Positions 9,152 to 17,868 of a DNA stretch of 64,000 nucleotides are shown here, piece after piece (position 1 is the first letter of the stretch; every line of letters begins with the position of its first letter). Location: positions 186,001 to 250,000 of the forward strand of contig DLRR01000021.1 in assembly GCA_002500605.1 (NCBI GenBank). The letters run 5' to 3'. The notes under the pieces were generated by a model that made no database searches, was not told where the DNA came from, and saw only the letters and a list, made by a program, of their open reading frames with translations. The position numbers were made by a program, and so were the translations under genes. Source of the stretch: Nitrospinaceae bacterium UBA7883. Its GTDB lineage: Bacteria; Nitrospinota_A; UBA7883.

Positions 9152-9616
9152 ATGAAGATCCCCAAAGAAACAATAGATACAATGTATGCGCAATCCTGCA
9201 AAGAATACCCAGACGAGTGTTGCGGGGTTATTATAGGCCAAGAAGACATACCAAAAACTTTTAAGGCTCGTCCTTGCGCAAACATTCAAGGCCAACTAAA
9301 GGAGCTTTATCCAGACATGTATCAACGAGATGCTGATACCGGGTATTTTCTGGATCCCAAGGAACTATTATCAATAATGAACGAGATATCTAAAACCGGT
9401 TTGGAAATTGTTGGATTTTACCATTCGCACCCAAATCACGAGGCGTACTGGTCAGCTGAAGATCACCGGGCCGCAATGTTTGCAGACACTAACGAGCCAT
9501 CATTTCCTAAGGTCTTTCACTTTGTGGTCTCCGTCTATGAAGAAGGAGTACGTGGTGCGGCCATTTTCAAATGGAATGAATCCAAAATGGAATTCAACAA
9601 AATTTTGTCCATATAA
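9152..9616 (+). CDS. M67/JAMM-domain metalloprotease (Mov34/MPN family)
   Basis: This is a 154-residue stand-alone JAMM peptidase domain. The complete zinc motif is present: Glu22 in PDECCG, then His91-Ser-His93-Pro94, Ser101 and Asp104 (HSHPNHEAYWSAED). Bacterial members cleave C-terminal extensions from ubiquitin-like sulfur carriers such as MoaD, ThiS and CysO. No such carrier or ThiF/MoeB enzyme is next to it, so its partner is unknown. I took ATG 9152, with GGA eight bases upstream; an in-frame TTG at 9140 would add four residues. It stands alone before the pyr leader. Confidence 0.9.
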   Translation: MKIPKETIDTMYAQSCKEYPDECCGVIIGQEDIPKTFKARPCANIQGQLKELYPDMYQRDADTGYFLDPKELLSIMNEISKTGLEIVGFYHSHPNHEAYWSAEDHRAAMFADTNEPSFPKVFHFVVSVYEEGVRGAAIFKWNESKMEFNKILSI

Positions 9617-9811
9617 AAACAATTTTCAGAATCAATAATTCATTCCGCCTACTGATTGTACCTAGTAGCAGTTTTGGTTTAAACTCCACATTCTTTTATT
9701 AAGAAATTTGTTGAAATATCACTTTTATTCAATGTGATGAATCTATTTATTGCGTTGTAGTGTAATTATTTGTTAGAGTTACACAGTTGATAAAGGTTGA
9801 ATCTTTAATTT

Positions 9812-9825
9812 AGTCCTGTGAGGCT
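9812..9825 (+). promoter_or_regulatory. PyrR RNA-binding site in the pyr operon leader
   Basis: AGTCCTGTGAGGCT matches the published PyrR-binding loop consensus ARUCCNGNGAGGYU at every position. It can fold: UAG/CUA and CC/GG pairs close a UGUGA loop, and CUUU/AAAG extend the stem below an AAUU internal bulge (about 9803-9830). PyrR with bound UMP would clamp this hairpin. Only one copy is present, and no GC-rich terminator with a U-run lies between it and pyrR. Repression may therefore act on translation of the leader ORF or pyrR rather than by classical attenuation. That mechanism is inference. Confidence 0.85.
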
Positions 9826-9840
9826 AGAAAGAGCAACAGA

Positions 9841-9969
9841 ATGGTGACACTGAGTTTCAAAAGCCTACCAGAAAATATTTATCCTAAACTGATGATCAAT
9901 TCCTTATTAATCAATGATTTCTATAGATCATCGAATGTCTTATTACAAGAGGACAACGATTTTGGCTAG
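9841..9969 (+). CDS. Short leader ORF overlapping the pyrR start
   Basis: This is an open frame of 42 codons beginning ATG-GTG-ACA, 15 bases after the PyrR site. It ends with TAG at 9967-9969, inside the first codons of pyrR when pyrR is read from TTG 9962. A purine-rich GAAAGAG lies 9-10 bases before the ATG and sits against the PyrR hairpin, so bound PyrR could cover it. The peptide has no recognised motif. It might be a coupling peptide that makes pyrR translation depend on leader translation, or simply chance. No codon-use argument is possible at this length. Confidence 0.3.
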   Translation: MVTLSFKSLPENIYPKLMINSLLINDFYRSSNVLLQEDNDFG

Positions 9970-10612
9970 AGCTAAAGCTTCGAAAAAGATAATAAAGGAA
10001 ATGCCATCAAGCGAAAAGTTGTTTGTCAGCAAACCTAAAAGTAAGTCAGCAGAGAAAGATATTATCCTTACAGCCGTAAAACAACGCCAAGTGATTACTC
10101 GGATGGCGTACGAGATTGTTGAAAAGAATAAAGACCTTGAACACTTTGTAATTGTAGGTGTAATCACTAGAGGTTTTGTACTTGCCAAACGCCTTGCTAA
10201 AGAATTAAAACGCATTTCTAAAGCTAATGTACCAACAGGGTCCTTAGATCCAACATTGTATAGGGATGATTTCCGTACTAAGGGGGCAATTCTTACCAGC
10301 AAGGAAATGGAAATACCTTTTGAGGTTAAAGACAAAACAATCTTATTAGTTGATGATGTTCTTTTCACCGGAAGAACAGCAATGGCATCCATGACCCATA
10401 TTTTTGATCTTGGCAGACCAAGACAAATCCAACTTGCTGTTCTAATAGATAGGGGGCATAGGGAACTGCCGGTTCGCCCAGACTACTGCGGTAAAAATGT
10501 TCCTACGCAATATGTGGAAAAAATTAGGGTTAGATTTAAGGAATGCGATGGGCGAGATATAGTGCTAAGTGGCCTTGATACTTTGCCGGATAAAGGGAAA
10601 GATCGTGACTGA
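9962..10612 (+). CDS. pyrR: PyrR: pyr operon RNA-binding regulator / uracil phosphoribosyltransferase
   Basis: The core from DIILTAVKQRQVITRM onward is a type I phosphoribosyltransferase with the PRPP loop ILLVDDVLFTGRTA and the PyrR-typical ITRGFVLAKRL and LIDRGHRELP. PyrR binds pyr mRNA when UMP is high and has UPRT activity. The start is uncertain. The frame is open from ATG 9914, but TTG 9962 has AAGAGGA at good spacing, giving 216 residues. ATG 10001 is also possible. Every choice leaves a basic N-terminal extension (Lys/Ser/Ala-rich) beyond the usual 180-residue family length. The gene overlaps pyrB by 8 bases. Confidence 0.93.
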   Translation: MARAKASKKIIKEMPSSEKLFVSKPKSKSAEKDIILTAVKQRQVITRMAYEIVEKNKDLEHFVIVGVITRGFVLAKRLAKELKRISKANVPTGSLDPTLYRDDFRTKGAILTSKEMEIPFEVKDKTILLVDDVLFTGRTAMASMTHIFDLGRPRQIQLAVLIDRGHRELPVRPDYCGKNVPTQYVEKIRVRFKECDGRDIVLSGLDTLPDKGKDRD

Positions 10613-11549
10613 ACATGATTTTTATCATAAACATCTAATTTCGATGGAAGATTTAACACCAGAGGACATTTCCCAAATTTTAAATACGTCCAAGCTAATG
10701 AAAGGTATTTCCGAAAGGGACGTTAAGAAGGCTCCAACGTTGCGGGGTAAAACCATAATCAATATGTTTGCGGAACCAAGCACACGGACAAGAACAAGTT
10801 TTGAGATTGCTGGCAAGCGACTCTCAGCGGATGTTATCAACATAAGCACATCTGGGTCATCCATGTCAAAAGGTGAGTCTCTCAAGGACATGGTAGCGAA
10901 TCTCGAGGCTATGCGCCCTGACCTTATTGTTGTGCGGCACAAGTCAGACGGTGCTCCGGCAATGATTTCGAGATGGACCAATTGTACCGTTGTGAATGCC
11001 GGTGATGGCCGTCATGAGCATCCAACTCAAAGCCTGTTGGACATGATGACTATTTTAGAAAGTAAACGCAAGTTGGAAGGGTTAAATGTGGTGATTTTCG
11101 GTGATATTAAAAACAGCCGGGTTGCTCGCTCAAATATGATCGGAATGAAAAAGATGGGTATGAATATCACTGTTTGTGGACCCAAGACAATGCTGCCACT
11201 TTATGTTGAGGAGATGGCGGACAACGTAACCACATCTCTCGCAGATGCCGTTGTAGGGGCCGACGTGATTATGGCACTTAGAATACAAACGGAACGACTG
11301 GAAAAAGCAAAGTTTCCTAATGCCCGAGAATACTCAAGACTATTCGGGCTTACGCTTTCCCACTTAAAAAAAGCCAAACACAATGCCATAGTACTGCACC
11401 CTGGGCCAATAAATCAGGGAATCGAAATTTCTCCGGAAGTGGTCGAAGGCCAGTGGTCAGTGGTCCTTGACCAAGTAACAAATGGAGTAGCGGTCCGCAT
11501 GGCGACATTATATTTGTTACTTGGTGCAGGATTACAGAAAACAGAATAG
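10605..11549 (+). CDS. pyrB: Aspartate carbamoyltransferase catalytic subunit
   Basis: This 314-residue enzyme condenses carbamoyl phosphate with aspartate, the second step of UMP synthesis. The carbamoyl-phosphate loop STRTR is at residues 59-63, HPTQSLLDMMTI holds the conserved His, and ALRIQTERL and LHPGPINQG form the aspartate side. I chose GTG 10605, preceded by AAAGGGAAA and overlapping the pyrR stop, because the open frame upstream of it lies inside pyrR. Length and motifs fit the class that works with a downstream class I dihydroorotase. No pyrI regulatory chain is present. Confidence 0.95.
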   Translation: MTEHDFYHKHLISMEDLTPEDISQILNTSKLMKGISERDVKKAPTLRGKTIINMFAEPSTRTRTSFEIAGKRLSADVINISTSGSSMSKGESLKDMVANLEAMRPDLIVVRHKSDGAPAMISRWTNCTVVNAGDGRHEHPTQSLLDMMTILESKRKLEGLNVVIFGDIKNSRVARSNMIGMKKMGMNITVCGPKTMLPLYVEEMADNVTTSLADAVVGADVIMALRIQTERLEKAKFPNAREYSRLFGLTLSHLKKAKHNAIVLHPGPINQGIEISPEVVEGQWSVVLDQVTNGVAVRMATLYLLLGAGLQKTE

Positions 11550-11551
11550 CA

Positions 11552-12853
11552 ATGGATGATCTACTAATAAAAAATGGAAGGCTGATTGACCCAGCAAATA
11601 GCATGGATGCTAAAATGGACATACTTGTATCGAAAGATAAAATTGTCACAATCGCCCCCAAAATAAGTGCAAAAGCTAAGACAACTATAGATGCAAATAA
11701 ATTGTGGGTAACTCCAGGCTTAATTGATATACATGTACATTTCCGTGAACCGGGATACGAATATAAAGAAACAATAGAGTCTGGCAGCAAGTCGGCAGCA
11801 GCGGGAGGGTTCACCTCTGTCGTTGCTATGGCCAACACAAATCCAGTAAATGACTGTGCCCAAGTAACCGAGTTTATTTTGGAAAAAGCCAATAATACAG
11901 CAGTTATCAACGTCCACACAGTTGGTGCTGTCACAAAGGGTATAAAAGGAGAAGCCTTAGCTGAAATAGGCGAAATGGCGAAAGCCGGTGTCGTTGCCTT
12001 ATCTGATGATGGCAAATGTTTAATGAACCCTGGTTTACTTCGTGATGCCATGGAATACGCATCAATGTTTGACCTTGTAATACTAGAGCATGCGGAGGAT
12101 CAATCCCTTTGTGGAAAGTGGAGCATAAACGAAGGTCGAACAAGCAACAGACTAGGTCTTGTTGGCGCTCCTGCTGCAGGTGAAGACTCAATAATCGCAA
12201 GGGATATCACGTTGTCCAAATATTTAAACATACCAATCCATTTCTGCCATGTCTCAACTGCTGGATCAGTTGACTTGATTCGCCAAGCAAAGAAACAGGG
12301 GGTGCTAGTGACAGCAGAAGCAACTCCGCATCATTTCACTCTTACAGAAGATGCAGTTGGATCTTATGATACCAATTGTAAAATGGCCCCACCTTTACGG
12401 TCCAAGTCAGACGTTACTGCCATAATTGGTGGTCTTATGGATGGCACTATAGACTGCATTGCCACTGATCATGCTCCTCACAACGTGGTTGAAAAAGAGG
12501 TGGAGTTTGATTGTGCTGCCTTTGGAATAGTTGGGCTTGAAACAGCAGTTCCATTAGCCATGTCTTTGGTAAACGATGGACACATGAAACCGTCGGATCT
12601 GATAGGATCGCTATCATCTAAACCAGCTAAAACATTAAACCTATCCGGTGGTTCTTTGGACATTGGTAGCCAAGCTGACATAACTATAATAGATCCAGAG
12701 CTCGAGTGGATTGTCGAACCATCCAAATTTGCCACCAAAGGAAGAAACACGCCTTTTGGTGGAAAGCGAATGCGGGGTCGTGCAGTTGTGACAATTGTAA
12801 AAGGTCGAGTGGTTTACAAATTCAATGGAAAAGATATAGATTCAGATGAGTGA
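11552..12853 (+). CDS. pyrC: Dihydroorotase, class I
   Basis: This 433-residue zinc amidohydrolase cyclises carbamoyl aspartate to dihydroorotate. The metal motif HVHFREPG sits at residues 61-68. The conserved GGFTSVVAMANTNP follows, and the catalytic Asp is in CIATDHAPH about residue 306. Length and the FREPG form mark the class I (Gram-positive/Aquifex type) enzyme rather than the roughly 350-residue E. coli class II form. It starts 2 bases after pyrB, consistent with the PyrB-PyrC complexes known for class I enzymes, and overlaps carA by 8 bases. Confidence 0.96.
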   Translation: MDDLLIKNGRLIDPANSMDAKMDILVSKDKIVTIAPKISAKAKTTIDANKLWVTPGLIDIHVHFREPGYEYKETIESGSKSAAAGGFTSVVAMANTNPVNDCAQVTEFILEKANNTAVINVHTVGAVTKGIKGEALAEIGEMAKAGVVALSDDGKCLMNPGLLRDAMEYASMFDLVILEHAEDQSLCGKWSINEGRTSNRLGLVGAPAAGEDSIIARDITLSKYLNIPIHFCHVSTAGSVDLIRQAKKQGVLVTAEATPHHFTLTEDAVGSYDTNCKMAPPLRSKSDVTAIIGGLMDGTIDCIATDHAPHNVVEKEVEFDCAAFGIVGLETAVPLAMSLVNDGHMKPSDLIGSLSSKPAKTLNLSGGSLDIGSQADITIIDPELEWIVEPSKFATKGRNTPFGGKRMRGRAVVTIVKGRVVYKFNGKDIDSDE

Positions 12854-13985
12854 TAACAAGGAGCGCAAGGCTTACCTTGTTTTAAAAGATGGACGGGTCT
12901 TTCGTGGCAAACCTTTCGGGGCATTAGGACAATCTAGTGGTGAGGTAGTCTTTAATACAGCCATGGCAGGTTATCAGGAAATACTGACTGATCCTTCGTA
13001 TGATGGACAGATTGTTACCATGACCTATCCTCTAATTGGTAATGTTGGGGTAAACTCCGAAGACTTGGAATCACGAATGCCATCAGTTCGTGGTTTTGTT
13101 GTTAAAGAAGAAAGTCATATCCCGTCTAGTTGGCGGAAAGAAAAAAGCCTTGGCGCTTATCTTAAAGAAAACAATATAGTAGGTATTAAGGGAATAGACA
13201 CTAGGGCGCTAACCAGACATATTAGACTCCACGGTACCGTGCCTGGAATAATAAGTTCTGACTCAAAAGATATTGAGAAGTTAAGGGTGATAGCTTCCAA
13301 ACTTTCTGGACTAGACGGAAAGGACTGCGTTAGAAATGTAACATGCAAACAAATATATGATTGGAATGGTGGACTGTGGACCCTCAATGATGGGTTTTCA
13401 CAAAACACCAATGAGGCAAAATATAAAGTCATCGCTATCGATCTTGGAGTCAAATGGAATATACTGCGGCATCTGCACAATATAAATTGCTCGGTAACCG
13501 TTGTTCCGGCAGATACCCCGGGAAGGAACATTCTAGCCATGGACCCTGATGGAGTTTTTTTAAGCAATGGACCAGGGGATCCATCTGCTGTTCCATATGT
13601 AACTAATACCGTAAAAACACTTATAGGGAAAAAACCGATATTTGGAATCTGTCTAGGTCATCAGATCCTTTGCCTAGCTTTAGGCGCAAAAACTTATAAG
13701 CTCAAGTTTGGGCATCACGGTGGTAATCATCCAGTCAAAGACCTGACATCACACAAGGTTGAAATAACAAGTCAAAACCATAATTTTGCAGTAGATCCGC
13801 ACTCACTACCAAAACATATGGATATTACACATTTAAACCTCAACGACAGCACCGTGGAAGGTGTTTCCAGCAAGACCATGCCAATATTTAGCGTGCAGTA
13901 CCACCCAGAAGCCTCTCCTGGGCCTAGTGACGCTTCTCATATGTTTGGTAGATTTAAAAGTTTTATGGAGAAGGGAGCTCTTTGA
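12846..13985 (+). CDS. carA: Carbamoyl-phosphate synthase small (glutaminase) subunit
   Basis: This 379-residue subunit hydrolyses glutamine and channels ammonia to CarB. The N-terminal CPSase small domain (LKDGRVFRGKPFG, TGYQEILTDPSY-like block) is followed by a class I glutamine amidotransferase domain. That domain has the nucleophile Cys269 in GICLGHQ and the His/Glu of QYHPEASPG near the end. Length matches E. coli CarA (382). It overlaps pyrC by 8 bases and is separated from carB by one unknown gene, which is unusual because carA and carB are normally adjacent. Confidence 0.96.
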   Translation: MSDNKERKAYLVLKDGRVFRGKPFGALGQSSGEVVFNTAMAGYQEILTDPSYDGQIVTMTYPLIGNVGVNSEDLESRMPSVRGFVVKEESHIPSSWRKEKSLGAYLKENNIVGIKGIDTRALTRHIRLHGTVPGIISSDSKDIEKLRVIASKLSGLDGKDCVRNVTCKQIYDWNGGLWTLNDGFSQNTNEAKYKVIAIDLGVKWNILRHLHNINCSVTVVPADTPGRNILAMDPDGVFLSNGPGDPSAVPYVTNTVKTLIGKKPIFGICLGHQILCLALGAKTYKLKFGHHGGNHPVKDLTSHKVEITSQNHNFAVDPHSLPKHMDITHLNLNDSTVEGVSSKTMPIFSVQYHPEASPGPSDASHMFGRFKSFMEKGAL

Positions 13986-13997
13986 GTTTTTGAGTAA

Positions 13998-14648
13998 ATG
14001 AGTATAGAACTTGAAAAAACGTTTTTTGCCGTTATTAACAATCTAAATAAAATGGCCTCAGAAGACAGGTTTCAAGAAAAAGCAGAGCTAGCCTTTAATC
14101 TTTACACTAGAAAGGTAGGCACTATTTTCCCTGAAGACGACTCGTATGATGCCCGTATATCGCTATTTTTAGAATGGTTTATTTTTGATTTTATGCTAAC
14201 AGAGGATGGTGCCACCATACTGGATGTTTATAAAGATGAAATGGCTAGAGGTTCTGACCAAGAGCTTCTAATAATTTCGGCCCTAAAAAATCATGTTCGT
14301 GACATTTTCCTAGTTAAAGGCTCGAAGAATGGTGTTGCCAAGGTGAAAGCTCTATACAAAGATAAAATATATACTTTGTCTTGTGGGCATTTGGGTGATC
14401 TATTCGTTAAGGGAGGCTTGTTTGAAGCTCGTGTTGTTGAGTTGGATGGAAAATTGCTGCCAACTCAAGGTATCTGCCATCATCCCGCTGAAACCCTGAG
14501 GTTTATTAAATCGGAAATAAAACGAATTGAAGGATCAAACGGAAGTGTTCCAGATAGTCTCTTTTGTAAATTAACCAGGTCTAGTATTAAGCTAGAGCGC
14601 TCCCGTTATATTGACGCAAGCCAAATCTATGAGACGCCTGATAAGTAA
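13998..14648 (+). CDS. Conserved-looking protein of unknown function between carA and carB
   Basis: This 216-residue soluble protein has no signal peptide or transmembrane segment. It starts 12 bases after carA, and its stop codon overlaps the carB start (TAATG), so it is translated within the pyr operon. Visible features are a helical N-terminal half with an aromatic patch (SLFLEWFIFDFML, about residues 53-65), a beta-rich middle (YTLSCGHLGDLFVKGG), and a C-terminal region with CHHPAETL. The HH pair and the Cys could bind metal, but I recognise no family. Position suggests a link to carbamoyl-phosphate or pyrimidine synthesis; this is inference from location only. Confidence 0.75.
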   Translation: MSIELEKTFFAVINNLNKMASEDRFQEKAELAFNLYTRKVGTIFPEDDSYDARISLFLEWFIFDFMLTEDGATILDVYKDEMARGSDQELLIISALKNHVRDIFLVKGSKNGVAKVKALYKDKIYTLSCGHLGDLFVKGGLFEARVVELDGKLLPTQGICHHPAETLRFIKSEIKRIEGSNGSVPDSLFCKLTRSSIKLERSRYIDASQIYETPDK

Positions 14649-17600
14649 TGCCTAAACGTACAGACATACAAAGTATAATGGTCATTGGAGCTGGTCCTAT
14701 AGTTATTGGACAAGCTTGTGAATTCGATTATTCTGGAGCTCAAGCATGCAAAGCCCTTCGAGAGGAAGGCTATAAAGTTGTTCTGGTTAACTCAAACCCA
14801 GCCACCATAATGACTGACCCAGAAATGGCTGACAAAACATATATCGAGCCACTTACTGTTTTATCGCTAAAAAAAATAATAGAGCGCGAAAAGCCGAATG
14901 CCTTGCTCCCCACTGTAGGTGGACAAACAGCGCTTAACTTGGCAGTCAACCTGTCAGAGGCAGGGGTTTTGGCAAATAACGATGTGGAACTAATCGGTGC
15001 AAAGCTTCCTGCTATTAAAAAGGCGGAAGATAGAGCGCAGTTTAAAAAGGCCATGGAAAAGATTGGGCAAAACGTGCCGGATTCTGCCTTGGCTCACAAT
15101 ATGGAAGAAGCCGAAGAGATTTTGGGAAGTATTTGTGTTCCAGCAATTATTAGACCTGCTTTTACTTTGGGTGGAACTGGGGGTGGGTCTGCAAACACAC
15201 GAGAAGAGTACTTTAAACAGTGCAAACGAGGTCTTGATGCAAGCCCTGTAAGCCAAATCTTAATAGAACAGTCCATTGCCGGTTGGAAAGAATTTGAACT
15301 TGAGATTATGCGCGACATTAGAGATAACGTGGTTATTATATGCTCAATTGAAAACCTAGACCCCATGGGAATGCACACGGGCGATTCAATTACTGTTGCC
15401 CCAGCCCAAACTCTTACTGACCGGGAATATCAGCTAATGCGAAATGCAGCCATAGACATTATTCGTGAAATTGGGGTTGAGACTGGAGGATCTAACATTC
15501 AGTTTGCTGTAAACCCCGACAATGGTGACCTAGTAATAATTGAGATGAATCCCAGGGTTTCACGCTCATCGGCTCTAGCCTCCAAAGCAACAGGCTTTCC
15601 GATTGCAAAGATAGCTGCAAAGCTAGCTATCGGATTTACTTTAGACGAGATTAGAAATGATATTACTAAACAAACCCCATCTTGTTTCGAGCCAGCTATC
15701 GATTATTGCGTTGTCAAGATGCCACGCTTTGCTTTCGAAAAATTTCCAAAGACGGATAAACGAATAGGTACTCAAATGAAATCGGTTGGAGAAGTGATGA
15801 GCATTGGACGAACATTTAAAGAAGCCATTCAAAAAGCAATGCGATCTTTGGAAATAGGCTCCTTTGGCTTTGATCAGCAACGTCAGCTTGACCACCAAAC
15901 TCTGGAACATCATCTAACCAATCCATCTGCAGACCGACTTTGGCACCTGGGTGAGGCGCTACGAGAGGGTTATGATATAGACAAACTCTATAGCCTCACC
16001 GGTATTGATCCATGGTTTTTGAGCAACATTGAGCTAATTATAAAAACAGAAGAAAAGCTTAAAGCTAGTGGTATAAAAGATAGCGAGCATATGCGGGAAT
16101 TAAAAGAACTTGGTTTTTCAGATAACAGGCTTGCAGCTCTTGCTAACACCACTGAAGACAAAATTAGGGCGAAACGTATTGCGTACAATATTCGCCCAGT
16201 CTATAAGCGGGTTGATACTTGCGCGGCAGAGTTTGAAGCCAATACACCTTACCTATACTCAACTTATGAAGAAGAGTGCGAAGCTTTCACTACAAACCGC
16301 AACAAAATTATGATTCTTGGTGGTGGACCAAATCGGATTGGTCAAGGAATTGAATTTGATTATTGCTGTGTACATGGGGTAATTGGTTTAGCTAAAGACG
16401 GTTTTGAAACAATCATGGTCAACTGCAACCCAGAGACAGTCTCTACTGATTATGACACTGCCGACAGGCTGTATTTTGAGCCATTGGCATATGAAGACGT
16501 TATGGAAATCATTGATCTTGAAAAACCACAGGGGGTTATAGTCCAGTTCGGTGGACAAACACCTCTTAATTTAGCTATTGCATTGGAGAAGGCAGGCGCT
16601 CCAATAATTGGAACATCGCCGGCCGCCATCCACATGGCAGAAGACCGGGAAAGCTTCAAAACCTTGCTCATGAAACTAGGGATAAAACAACCGCCAAACG
16701 GAACCGCTACAAGTCTATCAGAGGCAAGGGAAATTGCAAACCAAATTGAATATCCAGTTGTAGTCCGGCCTTCGTATGTACTAGGCGGCCGTGCTATGGA
16801 GGTAGTATACGATGATAATTCTCTTAACTACTACATGACACATGCTGTGCAAGCCTCACCTGAACATCCTATATTAATAGATAAATTTTTAAGCTCGGCC
16901 ACTGAGCTTGATGTTGATGCGATTTGTGATGGTGAAATTGTTGTGATTGCTGGAGTAATGGAACATATAGAGCAAGCCGGTGTCCATTCTGGTGACTCTG
17001 CATGCTCATTGCCACCTCACAACATTAGCAAAACCATGATTGAGGAAATTAAAAGGCAAACCACTTTACTGGCCCTTGAGCTAAAAACCGTCGGTCTTAT
17101 TAATATTCAGTTTGCCATTCAAGAAGAAGAAGTGTATGTCTTGGAAGCTAATCCAAGAGCATCCAGAACAATTCCTTTTGTATCAAAATCTATCGGCCAA
17201 CCTCTGGCTCAACTAGCAGCCAGGGTTATGGCAGGGAAGAATCTACATGAGTTAGGATTTACCAAAGAGCCAACTATCACTCACATAGCTGTAAAGGAGT
17301 CGGTGTTCCCATTTACCAAGTTCATTGGCGTAGATACAATTCTTGGTCCTGAAATGCGGTCTACCGGTGAGGTAATGGGGATAGACAAGGTTTTTGGTAA
17401 GGCTTTTGGTAAGGCTTCCCTGTCAGCAGGAACTTCCCTGCCAAGCAAAGGTTGTGCGCTAATATCTGTCACGGATGAAGACAAAGCCAAGGCAGCCTTA
17501 ATTGCTGGCAGGCTAGCTCAATATGGATTTACATTTTTAGCAACACCAGGAACTGCTCGGGTGCTCGAAAAGAGTGGCATTATCGTGGAACAGGTTATGA

Positions 17601-17860
17601 AAGTTGGCGAGGGGAAACCAGATTGCGCTGATGCTGTTGGTGGAGGGCTCGTCGATATGGTTATTAACACTACAAGAGATAAAAAGGCAATCGATGATTC
17701 ATTTTATATTCGCCGCAATGCGCTGATGATGAACATACCTTATTTCACCACAATGGAAGCAGCAAATGCTGCAACAGATGCAATAGAAGCCTTCTCGCAT
17801 GAAGATCTTTCTGTGTTGTCATTGCAAGAATATTACGAGGCTTGCAAGAATAGCGCTTAA
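14648..17860 (+). CDS. carB: Carbamoyl-phosphate synthase large subunit
   Basis: This is a full-length 1070-residue CarB, which makes carbamoyl phosphate from bicarbonate, ammonia and two ATP. Two homologous ATP-grasp halves are visible. The first begins MVIGAGPIVIGQACEFDYSG and the second, about residue 555, IMILGGGPNRIGQGIEFDY. Both carry the HTGDS/HSGDS loops and the EMNPR/EANPR metal-binding motifs. The C-terminal MGS-like domain (about residues 935-1070) is the usual allosteric site for UMP and ornithine. The start overlaps the preceding unknown gene by one base. Confidence 0.97.
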   Translation: MPKRTDIQSIMVIGAGPIVIGQACEFDYSGAQACKALREEGYKVVLVNSNPATIMTDPEMADKTYIEPLTVLSLKKIIEREKPNALLPTVGGQTALNLAVNLSEAGVLANNDVELIGAKLPAIKKAEDRAQFKKAMEKIGQNVPDSALAHNMEEAEEILGSICVPAIIRPAFTLGGTGGGSANTREEYFKQCKRGLDASPVSQILIEQSIAGWKEFELEIMRDIRDNVVIICSIENLDPMGMHTGDSITVAPAQTLTDREYQLMRNAAIDIIREIGVETGGSNIQFAVNPDNGDLVIIEMNPRVSRSSALASKATGFPIAKIAAKLAIGFTLDEIRNDITKQTPSCFEPAIDYCVVKMPRFAFEKFPKTDKRIGTQMKSVGEVMSIGRTFKEAIQKAMRSLEIGSFGFDQQRQLDHQTLEHHLTNPSADRLWHLGEALREGYDIDKLYSLTGIDPWFLSNIELIIKTEEKLKASGIKDSEHMRELKELGFSDNRLAALANTTEDKIRAKRIAYNIRPVYKRVDTCAAEFEANTPYLYSTYEEECEAFTTNRNKIMILGGGPNRIGQGIEFDYCCVHGVIGLAKDGFETIMVNCNPETVSTDYDTADRLYFEPLAYEDVMEIIDLEKPQGVIVQFGGQTPLNLAIALEKAGAPIIGTSPAAIHMAEDRESFKTLLMKLGIKQPPNGTATSLSEAREIANQIEYPVVVRPSYVLGGRAMEVVYDDNSLNYYMTHAVQASPEHPILIDKFLSSATELDVDAICDGEIVVIAGVMEHIEQAGVHSGDSACSLPPHNISKTMIEEIKRQTTLLALELKTVGLINIQFAIQEEEVYVLEANPRASRTIPFVSKSIGQPLAQLAARVMAGKNLHELGFTKEPTITHIAVKESVFPFTKFIGVDTILGPEMRSTGEVMGIDKVFGKAFGKASLSAGTSLPSKGCALISVTDEDKAKAALIAGRLAQYGFTFLATPGTARVLEKSGIIVEQVMKVGEGKPDCADAVGGGLVDMVINTTRDKKAIDDSFYIRRNALMMNIPYFTTMEAANAATDAIEAFSHEDLSVLSLQEYYEACKNSA

Positions 17861-17868
17861 AAATAATT

